From the NCBI RefSeq assembly GCF_020400725.1, contig NZ_JAINVG010000011.1, positions 87,424 to 151,423 on the forward strand: a stretch of DNA of 64,000 nucleotides, in the 5' to 3' direction. This document shows positions 26,111 through 35,419 of this stretch, in pieces. The notes beneath the pieces were generated by a model that worked only from the letters and a program-made list of their open reading frames with translations, had not been told where the DNA came from and searched no databases. The first letter of the stretch is position 1, and each line of letters starts with the position of its first letter. The position numbers and the translations under genes are program-made. Origin of the DNA: Streptomyces sp. NK15101. Its GTDB lineage: Bacteria; Actinomycetota; Actinomycetes; Streptomycetales; Streptomycetaceae.

Positions 26111-27340
26111 CTAATTCCTGCCGCGGGAGCGCCTGCGGGTGATCAGCCAGGTGCCACCGACGACGATCAGGGCGAAGACGGACAGCACCGCCCCAAGGGC
26201 GGTCAGCAGCCACAGCCGTTCGCGCAGCTTCAGGGTGCCGCTGAGGGTGACCTGGAGGGAGCCGACGGCGAAGGCGATCGCCGAGGTGAACACGGCGACG
26301 AGTTCGACCGCCCGTATCGAGGAGGTGTGCACGGTGCGTTCCAGGTCGGCGTTGGCGGCCTCCTGGCGCCGCCAACGGGCCTCGTGCTCCGCCTCGCGTG
26401 CCGCCCGCAGCCGGGCTTCCTGGATGGCGTCCCGCTTGACGAGGTACTGCTCCATCAACAGCTCGCGGCTGAAGGTGCCGTGGTGGGCGAGCAGGGCCAG
26501 TGCGGCATCGACGTGCGACAGGGCCTCGTCGTGGTCGGCGCACAGATGGTGGGCGGTGGCGAGACGGAAGCGGAACATGTGGTTATCGGGGTGGGCGTCC
26601 ACGGCCTCCCGCGCGAGCCGGCGCAGGAGTTCGCCCTGGCCGTCGAAGGGCACGGAGAACGCCAGCCCGTTCAGGCACACGTCCATCACGTGCCGGGAGC
26701 GGTGCGCGGCCTCCCATGCCCGCTCCAGCAGGTCGCGGGCGTGCTCGGTGGTCAGGGCGCGGCTCCCGAACGCCGCGAAGGCGCGCAGGGCCAGGATCAC
26801 CGGCTCCTCGCGGCGCGGGCCTGCCAGGGTGGCGAGGGCGGAGGTGGTGAGGACGGCGTTCAGGTCGTCGAAGGCGAAGTTCGCGCGGAGTTTTCCCGCG
26901 TGGTAGAGCAGGACGGTGAGAGCCGCGTCGGCGGCCCCGGGGGTTCCTGCGAGGCCTCGGGCCGCCTCGTCGAGCTGTTCGCGGGTCTCCACGTGGGACC
27001 GGTTGATGAAGCCGTTCCCGAGGGTCCACTGCTCGCGGACGGCGGAGCGGCATCCGGTCGTGGTGTGCAGGGCGATCCAGCGCGCGCAGGCCAGGGCGGT
27101 GTCCGTGGACGGGCTGTCGGCGAAGCGCCGCCGCCAGTAGCGGTCGGCGCAGACGAAGAACGGGTCGGTCGCGAAGTCCGCGGTCCTGACCTCGAAGTCC
27201 GGTTCCTGTCCGCTCTCTCGGAGCTGGAGGGCGACCTGCTCGGCGATGCGCTCGAGGTCGGCGGCCTCGGCACCCACTGCCGCCGCCAGCCGGGCCCGGG
27301 ATCGCTCCTGCGTCTGTTCCTGCGCGGCCGGCGTGTCCAT
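26111..27340 (-). CDS. Helical-repeat protein with C-terminal membrane anchor
   Basis: 409 residues from ATG 27340. Residues 1-320 are almost all helical, with TPR-like pairs (TTEHARDLLERAWEAAHRS, HMFRFRLATAHHLCADHDEA and LSHVDAALALLAHHGTFSRE). A charged coiled-coil-like stretch (EARLRAAREAEHEARWRRQE) leads into two membrane segments (AVELVAVFTSAIAFAVGSL and WLLTALGAVLSVFALIVVGG) and an Arg-rich cytoplasmic end (RRRSRGRN). Such proteins resemble membrane-attached effectors or sensors beside conflict systems, but no partner gene is adjacent and no specific family is recognised. Confidence 0.65.
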   Translation of the reverse strand: MDTPAAQEQTQERSRARLAAAVGAEAADLERIAEQVALQLRESGQEPDFEVRTADFATDPFFVCADRYWRRRFADSPSTDTALACARWIALHTTTGCRSAVREQWTLGNGFINRSHVETREQLDEAARGLAGTPGAADAALTVLLYHAGKLRANFAFDDLNAVLTTSALATLAGPRREEPVILALRAFAAFGSRALTTEHARDLLERAWEAAHRSRHVMDVCLNGLAFSVPFDGQGELLRRLAREAVDAHPDNHMFRFRLATAHHLCADHDEALSHVDAALALLAHHGTFSRELLMEQYLVKRDAIQEARLRAAREAEHEARWRRQEAANADLERTVHTSSIRAVELVAVFTSAIAFAVGSLQVTLSGTLKLRERLWLLTALGAVLSVFALIVVGGTWLITRRRSRGRN

Positions 27341-27489
27341 CGCTTCCCCCTGCGTGATCGTTCTCCCCGACGCAAGACCCTACAGGTGCACTTCAACGCC
27401 CTTTCGGGGCCTGCCCACAGAGACGCACACGGCCACGGACACGCACACGGACCCGCCGAAGGACGCGTACGGAGGGAGACGCCCTGCGC

Positions 27490-28314
27490 TTTCAGCTCGG
27501 CGCGGCCGGCGGGGCTGTCGAGGTAGCGCAGTCGGGCCGCCAGGCCGCGTCGGGAGCAGTCGACCAGCAGCCACAGGGGGACTCCGTCACCCACAGCCCC
27601 CGGCTCCATGCGGTTGCCGAGGGGGTCGGGCAGGTCGGTGTGGTCCCAGTCGGCGGGGGCGACGAGGTGCACTCCGGCCTTCTTCGGGTCGTGGACGCCG
27701 ATGGTGTCCTCCCGGAGCCGACCGCTCGGCAACCACGCCTTGAGCGCGGACAGGTAGGCGGCGTTCATGTCGAGCGCGGTCACCCCGATGCGCTCGCCCT
27801 TCTTCGCCACCGAGAAGGGGGCCGCGTTGCGCCACTTCGGACGGCCCTCCCAGATCTCGTCCGCGCCCTTCTGCGACTTCTTCCTGAGGGCGTCCTGCGT
27901 CGGCGGGAACTCCGAGTGCTCGTAGCGGCCGCCGACCCGGGTCGCCTTCAGGGGTGCCATCACATCCGGGATGGCCGTCCTGATCAGCGCGGCCTGCGCG
28001 GCCTCGACGTCACCCGCGTGCTCGGCGAGGACGCCGTGGACGCGATCGGTGATCTGCTCGATCAGAGTCCCTGAGGCGTACCCGGGCGCGCCGGGCCGGA
28101 GGCTCCGTGCGTCGCCCTGCCGCTCCCCCGACCGCGACATCAGCGCCGTCACCGTGAACCCGAGGATCTCTTCCGTGCCCGACACGCATGCCGCTCCGTC
28201 CACCCGTACGCGTGAAACGCATGCGCCATGTGCTGGGCTGCCCCTCAGAACGGACGCCCCGGGGCGCGGTTCCAGGGGGAATCGGGGGAGCCAGTGGTCC
28301 GGCACGTCGCTCAT
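27490..28314 (-). pseudogene. Truncated mobile-element (telomere/transfer-associated-like) protein
   Basis: Minus-strand coding from about 28270 to 27490: GTLIEQITDRVHGVLAEHAG, AALIRTAIPDVMAPLKATRV, KSQKGADEIWEGRPKWRNAA, IGVTALDMNAAYLSALKAWL, PSGRLREDTIGVHDP and AGRAELKAQG. The DMNAAYLSAL segment resembles the large replication or transfer proteins carried by Streptomyces plasmids and integrative elements. The protein breaks off at about 27490 into repetitive acgcacacgg sequence, and its first 50 residues look unrelated. I judge it a remnant of an integrated element; the exact family is not certain. Confidence 0.5.
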
Positions 28315-28446
28315 CAGCCGGTACGTGGCGGTCCATGGCCTCAGGGCCTGGAGTCATCACATCGCACCGCGAGCGTTTGACATCCCCTGAAAGCCGTTCA
28401 AGAGTGCCTTTCAGACAGCATCGGACAATCTGGACAGGAGTCAGGA

Positions 28447-29064
28447 ATGCGCTTGTGTACCGACCGTGGGCGCCGTGGTCTCGTCTTGCCCGCGCTGGCC
28501 GCCGCCTTGGCCCTGCCCTTGCTGTCCGCGACCCCCGCCTCGGCATGCTCCACCGGCACGGTCACCCGCTCCGGCGGGGTCGTCACGTTCGAAGCGCGGT
28601 CGGGCGCGGCCAACCAGGTCACCTTCTACGTCGCCAACGCCCCTCTCCTGCGGGTGTCCGACCCGGCCGGAATCACCGCGGGCCCCGGCTGCACCCAGAC
28701 CAGTCGCCGCACGGCGACCTGCGGCACGATCGCCGGCATCACCGCCATCCACGCCGACGGCGGCGACGGCAACGACCGGCTCGCGGCCGGAGCGGACCTC
28801 GACGTCCCCGTCGACTTCAACGGTGGCCCCGGCCAGGACATCCTCGTCGGCGGCACCGCCGACGACCACCTGGAGGATCCCGACGGCTGGCCCGCCCGCC
28901 CCCTCCGGGCCACCTTCCGCGGGCTCGCCGGCAACGACGTCATCATCAGCCGCAACGGCGGCTACGACCGCGTCGAATGCGAGGGCGGCAACGACACCGT
29001 CACGGCGGACCACGCCTTCCTGGACCGGGTCACGAACACCTGCGAGACGATCGACCGCGGCTGA
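28447..29064 (+). CDS. Secreted protein with haemolysin-type GGxGxD repeats
   Basis: 205 residues from ATG 28447, with GGACAGGAG upstream. A Sec signal ends at TPASACS. Calcium-binding nonapeptide-like repeats follow: GGDGNDRLAAGADLDV, GGPGQDILVGGTADDH, GLAGNDVIISRNGGYD and EGGNDTVTADHA. RTX repeats normally bind calcium after export by type I systems, but this protein has an N-terminal signal, as is common for actinobacterial calcium-binding proteins. Enzymatic function is not evident; a structural or adhesive extracellular role is likely. Confidence 0.78.
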   Translation: MRLCTDRGRRGLVLPALAAALALPLLSATPASACSTGTVTRSGGVVTFEARSGAANQVTFYVANAPLLRVSDPAGITAGPGCTQTSRRTATCGTIAGITAIHADGGDGNDRLAAGADLDVPVDFNGGPGQDILVGGTADDHLEDPDGWPARPLRATFRGLAGNDVIISRNGGYDRVECEGGNDTVTADHAFLDRVTNTCETIDRG

Positions 29065-29518
29065 CGCCCCACCACGACGGCCGGAACCCACTCCCCGCCG
29101 CGAGCCGAGCGCCAGGAGGCGGGCACGCGTGACCACGGCCCGTCCGGGGCGCGGGCCGTGACCGGACGACGGTCCCTAGCGGGCCATCCCCTCGACCTTC
29201 ACGGTCGGGGCGGGGGCACGGGGTCGACGCCCTTGGGCCGACCGGCGAGCGGTGACCGACAGCGAGCGCCCCGGCCACGACGAGGGCCGGGCGGCGCCCA
29301 GGACGCCTGCCGTCACGGCCGGGGTGGCCAGGACCGCCCTGGCGAGCCGCTGACGTCCGGCGGTGCGGGACGACTCGCTGTTCCTCGTTCCTCCGACCGT
29401 ATCGCGGTCGTGGGGCGACTCGCTGTTCCTCCGACCGGGTCGCGGTCGTGGGGCGACACGCCATGACCGCAGGGCTCATGGGGTCGAAGGGTTGTGCGCC
29501 GGGCGCCTTCGGCCGTCG
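29065..29518. repeat. Non-coding gap with a 2-copy repeat of about 40 bp
   Basis: No gene is supported. At 29369-29457 a unit of about 38-46 bases occurs twice in tandem: cgactcgctgttcct (with an extra cgttcct in copy 1), then ccgaccg, then tcgcggtcgtgggg. It lies about 300 bases after the RTX-like gene. Function unknown. Confidence 0.6.
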
Positions 29519-29801
29519 TCACCTCTCCCGGTACTCCTCGTCGGCCACGAGCACCGACGTGAAGCGGACCGGCAGACCGTTCCCGTCCCGGGGTACCTCC
29601 TGGGAAGTCGTCCCTCGTGAAGGCGAGGGTGACTCCGGGGACTCACGGCGCCCGGGGATCGTCGACGACGACGTACCGGCCCTTCCGGGCGACGTGTGCG
29701 AGAACCTGGTCGGCGGGAGTACGGAAGACGTCGAGGCCGTCCAGCAGGACTTGGACGGCCGGGTCCTCGTCCTCGTCGCCACGCGGCGGATCGATGATCA
29801 T
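29519..29801 (-). pseudogene. Broken small hypothetical gene
   Basis: ATG 29801 overlaps the stop of the upstream membrane gene (ATGA). The first 52 codons read IIDPPRGDEDEDPAVQVLL, DGLDVFRTPADQVLAHVARK and GRYVVVDDPRAP, then TGA (29643-29645). Coding character continues past it as VPGVTLAFTRDDFP in the same frame and then, one frame over, as EVPRDGNGLPVRFTSVLVAD and EEYRER with a final stop at 29519. A nonsense codon and a frameshift have therefore broken a protein of about 93 residues. Unknown family. Confidence 0.55.
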
Positions 29802-30241
29802 GCGGTGGTTCGCCTTCGACGGCCGCCAGGGTGCCGCAGGTGATGGCCGTGGCTGAGTGCGGCCACCGCCAAGGCGGTCAGGACGAGGACGTCGACCGCC
29901 TCGACCGCGACGGTGGGGCGGACCAGCTCCGCGTCCGCCGATTCCTCGAAGCCGAACAGGCCCGTGGTGAGGCTCAGGAAGAGCGCGCCGAGGGCGCCGG
30001 CGGTGAACAGCGCGGTGGCGGTGGCGACCGGGCCGAGCCGGCGGTACGGGGTGAGGAGCAGGGCCACGGCGAGGAGGCAGCCGAGGACGCCGTTCAGCAG
30101 GAACAGGCCGCCGATGGTGGCCAGGTCGCGGTAACCGTCGGCCCACAGCGCGAGGTGGACGGCGCCCATCGTCGCGGTCAGCCCCGCGGCGGCCGACCGC
30201 AGCACGAGCACGGCGGCACGGCGGGTCCGGTCAGTAACCAT
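29798..30241 (-). CDS. Small four-helix membrane protein
   Basis: 147 residues from ATG 30241. Four hydrophobic segments: VLRSAAAGLTATMGAVHLAL, IGGLFLLNGVLGCLLAVALL, VATATALFTAGALGALFLSL and VEAVDVLVLTALAVAALSHG, then a His/Arg-rich tail. It overlaps the cupredoxin gene by 11 bases upstream and the broken small gene by 3 bases downstream, so the three form one operon. Probably a membrane partner of the cupredoxin; no named family. Confidence 0.72.
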   Translation of the reverse strand: MVTDRTRRAAVLVLRSAAAGLTATMGAVHLALWADGYRDLATIGGLFLLNGVLGCLLAVALLLTPYRRLGPVATATALFTAGALGALFLSLTTGLFGFEESADAELVRPTVAVEAVDVLVLTALAVAALSHGHHLRHPGGRRRRTTA

Positions 30242-30749
30242 TGCCGGGAGGGGTGGGAGAGGTGGGAGCGGCTGGAGAGGCGGGAGCGTCTGGAGAGCCG
30301 GGTGTGCCGGGCTTGTTGACGGGAGCGCCGGCCACCGTGATCTCGGTCTTCATCCCCTGGTCCTTGTGCCCGTCGACCGGGCAGTAGATCTCGTACTTCC
30401 CCGTCTTCAGGGTCACCGTCAGGGTCGTGGACCCGCCCGGAGCGACGGTGTCGGAGCGGTTCTCGCCGCCCGGCCCCTCGACCTCCAGGGCGTGGTCGTG
30501 CTTCCCGGTGTTCGTCGCGACGAAGTCGTACGTGCCGGGGGCGAAGGTCCGCTGGGACAGTGTGATCCGGAAGTCGGCCAGGTCCGCGGTCACCCTGGGC
30601 GCGCCCCCGGGTGCCGTGCTCTTCTGGGCGGGGGGCGGTGTGGTGGTGCCGCTGCTCGAACCGCCGTCGTCGCTTCCGCAGGCGGCGAGGGCGCCGGCCA
30701 GCGCGGCGGCCGACAGGGCGAGCAGTGCGCGGGTACGTGGTTCCGTCAT
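30231..30749 (-). CDS. Cupredoxin-domain lipoprotein
   Basis: 172 residues from ATG 30749, with GGAGGA 7 bases upstream. Lipoprotein signal with lipobox LAACGSDD, then a low-complexity Ser/Thr/Pro linker and a plastocyanin-like domain: ITLSQRTFAPGTYDFVATNT, GKHDHALEVEGPGG (first copper-ligand His region), then KYEIYCPVDGHKDQGMKTEI, which carries the Cys-x4-His-x4-Met ligand set of type I copper proteins. A Pro-rich tail follows. Outside-membrane electron transfer or copper handling is likely. The divergent ECF sigma gene starts 150 bases away. Confidence 0.85.
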   Translation of the reverse strand: MTEPRTRALLALSAAALAGALAACGSDDGGSSSGTTTPPPAQKSTAPGGAPRVTADLADFRITLSQRTFAPGTYDFVATNTGKHDHALEVEGPGGENRSDTVAPGGSTTLTVTLKTGKYEIYCPVDGHKDQGMKTEITVAGAPVNKPGTPGSPDAPASPAAPTSPTPPGNGY

Positions 30750-30899
30750 CGTTCTGTCCTCCTGATGGTCCTTCCGGTCCGCCGGTCCGGTCCCTTGGTT
30801 CGCGCCCCCACAGGGAGTACGGCGCCGGGCCACTCCGGGATTGCGGATCCGGGCGGACAATGGGCGCAGGCGATCCCTTCGGGTCCGTCGGACGTATCC

Positions 30900-31481
30900 A
30901 TGGGTGTGGGACGCATGGGCCTTCCGCTGGAGCGGGTTCCCGACGAGGCACTGCTCTCCGGTCTCGCCACGGGCGATCCGGAGATCGCGGTGGCGTTCGT
31001 ACGCCGTTTCCAGCGCGCCGTCTACGGCGTGGCCGTCACCGTGGTCGGCGATCCCCGGCTCGCGGAGGACGTGGCCCAGCAGACCTTCGAGCGGGCGTGG
31101 CGGCACGCCCAGGTGTACGACGGCCGGCGCGGCTCGGTACGGGGCTGGCTGACGGCCATCGCGCACAACCTGGCGATCGACGCGGTGCGGGCACGGCGCG
31201 CGACCCCCGTGGCACCGGAGGACCTGCAGACGCTGGTCGGGATCGTCTCGGAGACCCCGGAGCGGCACGCGCTCGCCGACGACGCGGCCGAGCGGATCCG
31301 GCGGGCGGTGGCGACGCTGCCCCGGGAGCAGGCGCGGGCGCTGGTGATGGCCGGGATCTACGGGATGACGGCGCGGGAGGTCGCCGCCTTCGAGGGCGTG
31401 CCGCTGGGCACGGCGAAGACCCGGATCCGGGCGGGGACGATCAAGGTGCGGGCGCTCCTGGAGAGCGAGGAGACGCGGTGA
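30900..31481 (+). CDS. ECF-type RNA polymerase sigma factor
   Basis: 193 residues from ATG 30900 (ATG 30915 possible). Region 2 reads AFVRRFQRAVYGVAVTVVGD, PRLAEDVAQQTFERAWRHAQ and GWLTAIAHNLAIDAVRAR; region 4 reads LPREQARALVMAGIYGMTAR, EVAAFEGVPLGTAKTRIRAG. Its stop overlaps the GTG of the anti-sigma gene (GTGA), the usual co-translated pair. The divergent cupredoxin operon is a natural candidate target, alongside autoregulation. Confidence 0.9.
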   Translation: MGVGRMGLPLERVPDEALLSGLATGDPEIAVAFVRRFQRAVYGVAVTVVGDPRLAEDVAQQTFERAWRHAQVYDGRRGSVRGWLTAIAHNLAIDAVRARRATPVAPEDLQTLVGIVSETPERHALADDAAERIRRAVATLPREQARALVMAGIYGMTAREVAAFEGVPLGTAKTRIRAGTIKVRALLESEETR

Positions 31482-32311
31482 GCGGCATGGACTGCGAGCG
31501 GCTGCGCGAGGAGGGCGCCGAGCTGGCGCTCGGGGTCCTTCCCGCGCGCGAGCGGGCCGAAGCGGTGGTCCACCTGGACCGCTGCCCGGACTGCCGGGCG
31601 CACGTGGAGCGGCTGACGGCGGTCGGGGACGGGCTGCTCGGGCTGCTGCCTGGGGCGGAGCCGCCGGTGGGTTTCGAGACCCGGGTGGTACGCACGATGC
31701 TCCCCGCCTCTGCCCCTTCGCCCTCGCCCGCTCCCGGGACCTCTGCGGTGGCCGGGCGGTGGATGCGGGGGCGCAGGGTGCGGGGGCGCCGCTTCCGAAT
31801 GGCGGCGGCGGGCGTGGCCACGGCCCTGGCCTTCGGTTTCGGCGGCTGGGCGGTGGGGACCGTGGTGGAGAGCGCGCCCCGGGTGGCGGCGCCGTCCCCG
31901 CACGCCCTGGAGGCGGCGCTGGTCTCCCCGGACCCGGCAGGGAACGGCCGGGAGGTGGGCCGGATCTACGCGCACCCGGCGGACGCCACGGGCGGGAACG
32001 GCTGGGTGTACATGTCGGTCGACCTCGGTGACGGACCGGCGGCCGACGGTCCGGTGCGGTGCCTCCTGGTGCGGGCCGACGGGTCCGCCGTATCGCTCGG
32101 CTCGTTCCCCGTGAGGGCCGGCTACGGCTACTGGGGCGCCCCGGCCCCCGCGGGCCTGGACCCCGGCACCCTGAGCGGAGCCCGTCTGGTGGCCGCGGAC
32201 GGCACGGTCCTGGCGACGGCCCGTTTCGCCGGAGTCGACGGGACCGGCGCGGGTGGGACCGTGACGGGGCCGGCGGGAACGGTGTTCGTACGAGGCTCCG
32301 CGCCCGGTTGA
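31478..32311 (+). CDS. Anti-sigma factor with zinc-finger domain (RskA-like)
   Basis: 277 residues from GTG 31478. The cytoplasmic N-terminus carries an anti-sigma zinc finger whose usual H-x3-C-x2-C reads as [11 protein letters not shown], preceded by [16 protein letters not shown]. One membrane helix (about residues 108-128, [19 protein letters not shown]) is followed by an extracytoplasmic domain resembling RskA C-termini ([42 protein letters not shown]). It should hold the upstream sigma factor inactive at the membrane until an extracytoplasmic signal triggers release. Confidence 0.88.
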   Translation: MSGMDCERLREEGAELALGVLPARERAEAVVHLDRCPDCRAHVERLTAVGDGLLGLLPGAEPPVGFETRVVRTMLPASAPSPSPAPGTSAVAGRWMRGRRVRGRRFRMAAAGVATALAFGFGGWAVGTVVESAPRVAAPSPHALEAALVSPDPAGNGREVGRIYAHPADATGGNGWVYMSVDLGDGPAADGPVRCLLVRADGSAVSLGSFPVRAGYGYWGAPAPAGLDPGTLSGARLVAADGTVLATARFAGVDGTGAGGTVTGPAGTVFVRGSAPG

Positions 32312-32357
32312 CGGCTCCCTTCCGGCAGGAACAACACCGAACCGTCCACCGCGGGTC

Positions 32358-32700
32358 GTGCAGGAATCCCTGACGAATGCGATCGAGCACGCCGGCGACG
32401 GGACGCACCGCCAGGTGACGGTCACAATGGACGCGCGGAGGCGTGGACGTCGAGGTGGTGGACGACGGAGCGGCGAACCCGGCCGTGTCCGGCTGCGGGG
32501 GCCTCAGGGGGCCATCGACCGGTCCCGCTCCGGGGCAGCTTCCGGGTGCTCGTCGACATCGCCCCGGGGCCTGACCGTGTGGGCGAGGCCGGCACGGGCG
32601 CCGAAGCCGTCGAGCGCACGCGGCGGCTGCGCCGGGAGGTGGTGCCGAGGGACGTCAGGATGCCCGACGTGGACGGCATCGCCACGACACGGCACAGCAC
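32358..32700 (+). pseudogene. Ruined NarL-type two-component system (kinase tail plus receiver head)
   Basis: [22 protein letters not shown] at 32358 is the N-box of a HisKA_3/NarL-type kinase. After a frameshift [20 protein letters not shown] (G1-box region) follows. Almost at once 32546-32700 reads [33 protein letters not shown] and [17 protein letters not shown], the beta2-alpha2-beta3 part of a response regulator (the phospho-Asp is within VRMPDVDG context but its own D position reads PRDV). The kinase N-terminus, the receiver start and the DNA-binding domain are all missing. Confidence 0.6.
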
Positions 32701-33224
32701 GTGGCCGTATCTCCGGGACGGCTGGGAGATACGTCCTCGTCCTCACGAGTCGACGGAGCACGAGCGCGCGCAACCGGTGCTCGGCGCCTACGAGTCAGAA
32801 CTCGTCAACCCTGCTCACCGGTCGGCCACCCCCGACCGCGCTCAGCGAACGACGGCCCACGACCGGCCCCGGAACCGGAACGGAACCGCTCCGACTCCGG
32901 TCGCGACCCGACCGAGCCGCACCGGGGCGCGGCCGCGCTCGGTCACGGCGGCGCGGTCCAGGGCGAGCACGGGCACCCCGACGGCCTCGCCGCCGCGGGG
33001 TGCCGAGGGGGCCTGTCTCTTCGGTCGGCGCAGGGCCTCCGCACGAGCAAGATGCGGCTGGGCTTGGGGGCGGCGGTGCCCGTACACAGGCCGTTCCCTG
33101 CTGGCAGGGGCGGTCCCGCGCCCACTGCACGTCAGTCGACGACGCGCCGGGACCAACGACCGACTGTTCTCGACGAAACCGTCTGCCCCATCGCTGCTGG
33201 ACAGTTGGGCTACCCTCCTTCCTC
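32701..33224. other. 524-base gap before the kinase gene
   Basis: No gene or convincing remnant is seen on either strand. The stretch is Arg/Pro-rich in every frame. The kinase promoter should lie in its last 100 bases, but no clear -10/-35 pair is visible. Confidence 0.4.
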
Positions 33225-35251
33225 GTGGACCAGTTGACCGCCGAAGACCCGCCCCACATAGGGCCCTATCGCCTCATCGCCCGCTTAGGCGCCGGCGGCA
33301 TGGGCCGGGTCTACCTCGCCCGCTCCGAAGGCGGGCGCACTGTCGCGGTCAAGGTCGTGCAGGCCGAGTTCGCCCAACACGCCGAGTTCCGCTCGCGGTT
33401 CGCGCGCGAGGTCGCCGCGGCGAAGCGGGTCGGCGGGGGCTGGACCGCGGCAGTGCTCGACGCGGACACGGACGCGGAGACGCCCTGGGTCGCGACGCAG
33501 TACATTCCCGGGCCCGATCTGCACGCCGTCGTGGCCGAGCAGCACGGGCCGTTGCCCGAGCGGTCGGTGCGGGTCCTGGCCAACCGGCTCGCGCTCGCCC
33601 TGCAGGCCATCCACGAAGCGGGCCTCGTCCACCGCGACCTCAAGCCGTCCAATGCCCTGGTCACCGTGGACGGGCCCCGGGTCATCGACTTCGGTATCGC
33701 CCGGGCGCTGGACAGCATCAGCGGGGACAGCCTGCAGACCCGTACGGGCATGGTGATCGGCTCGCCCGGCTTCATGTCCCGGAGCAGGTGCGGGGGCTCC
33801 ACGTCACCGCCGCCTCCGATGTGTTCTGCCTGGGTTCGGTCCTCGCCTACGCCGCCACGGGGCGCCGGCCCTTCGGGGCGACCGGCAACGGGCTGCACGC
33901 CCAGTTGTTCCGGGTCGCCGAGGAAGAGCCGGACCTGGACGGGCTGCCGGAGGCGCTCCTCGGACTCGTACGGGAGTGCCTTCAGAAGGACCCGGCACGA
34001 CGCCCCACGCCGGAGCACGTCGCCGCCCGCACCGCCACAGAAGGCGCCGGCGAATGGCTGCCAGGCGCGCTGCTCGGTCGGCTGGGGCGCCACGCGGCAC
34101 AGTTGCTGGACTTCGATCCGCTGCGCCCTCACACGGCCCTCGTGCCGGGCCGGAGTCCCATTCCGCCGGTGCCTGCCCGGACCGCGCCCCGGACCGTGCA
34201 ACCGCCCGCCGCACCTCAGCCCGTGCCAGCGCCTCCCGCGTCCCCGCCGGACGCGCTGGCGTACGTGCCCACGGTGGGGCCGGGACACGACGGAACGGCA
34301 GGCTCGCACGGTCCGACGCAGACCCCGGACCGACGGCGTCGCCCACTCGTCGTGGCGGGGGTGGCCGCCGTCGTGGTGCTCGTCACCATCGGCGGACTGC
34401 TCGCGCTCCGCCCGTGGCAGGACGGCTGGCGCGGGACGGGGGAATCACCCTCGCTGAGCGTTCCGAAGACGTTGCGGGGGAACTGGGAGGCGGCTCTCGA
34501 CCTGAGGGACAGCGACGGCCTCCGCATAGAGGGGGTGACCGCACGCCTGCTCATCGACGCGAAGGGCACCGCCGAGTACTCCCTGTTGAGCAAGGACCGG
34601 CTGTGCGTCTGGGACAGCACCGTCACCGACTCCAGAAGCGACGCGATCAAGCTCGGCACGAGTCGGCTGAAGAGCGCAAGCCCCAAGTCCGAGGCGGATC
34701 GTTGCGAGGAGAACACCGAGGACTACGGCTCCTCCGCCCCGGACGGTACCGGGGCGTTCGTAGCCTCATGGAACGGGACGTACGAGTGGGAGGACGACCC
34801 GGGCTACTACGAACACGGCAATGACGGGCACACCCTCTACAAACCTGACACGTTCATGAAGGCATCGTCCGCCAAGGGCGCACTGCCAGAGATCTATCGG
34901 GGCTCGTGGGGCGGCCGGGGACAGGACGGCACCTACCGCTTCGAAGTCACGATCGGCGCGGGGGCGACGAAACGCGACATACGCCTCGTGTCCATCAGCG
35001 TGATGGGGGAGAGATGCGTGTACAAGGCGCAGATGTTCTCCCAGGAGGCGGCCCGGCTCCGCACCGCGCCCGCGGAGCTCGCCGACAGCAAGCAGCCATC
35101 AGGCTGCGCCGAGAACGCCCCCTCGCTGTCCATCTGGGAGAGCGGGGACAAGGGAAAACGGAAGCTGTCGTACGAGCCCATCGGCGGCGCCGACACACCT
35201 CTCTTCGAGGCCACGCACTGGGTGGGACAGCTGACCGTCTCGAGCACCTGA
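33225..35251 (+). pseudogene. Ser/Thr protein kinase with extracellular sensor domain, one-base frameshift
   Basis: GTG 33225 opens a PknB-type kinase: [20 protein letters not shown] (P-loop), [11 protein letters not shown] (Lys), [13 protein letters not shown] and [11 protein letters not shown]. At GSPGFMS the frame breaks. One missing C in the run 33778-33780 would restore [20 protein letters not shown], and the other frame then continues to 35251. After a Pro-rich linker comes a membrane helix ([22 protein letters not shown]) and a 260-residue outer domain with two repeats starting LRGNWEAALDLRDSDG and YRGSWGGRGQDGTYRFEV. Restored length is about 675 residues. As written, the kinase is cut before the P+1 loop and would be dead. 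Confidence 0.8.
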
Positions 35252-35419
35252 AGCGTGTTGCAGAACCGCCGGGAAGATCGCGCAGACGACCGTTCCAGAG
35301 GTCATCGGGCACCGAGGGGTGCCGGAAAAGCGGACGTGAGGCGACCCTCGAGCGGGAGGCCCGGGCTCCAGCAGATGATGTCGTTGTTCTGGCGAACCGC
35401 CTTCAGCACCGTACCGCCT

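Noticed and set aside
32546..33777. 901-codon open frame spanning receiver remnant and kinase C-terminal part as one protein
   Set aside because: Between the receiver remnant and 33780 it is out of frame with the kinase domain and encodes Arg-rich shadow sequence; only its 3' part is genuine.
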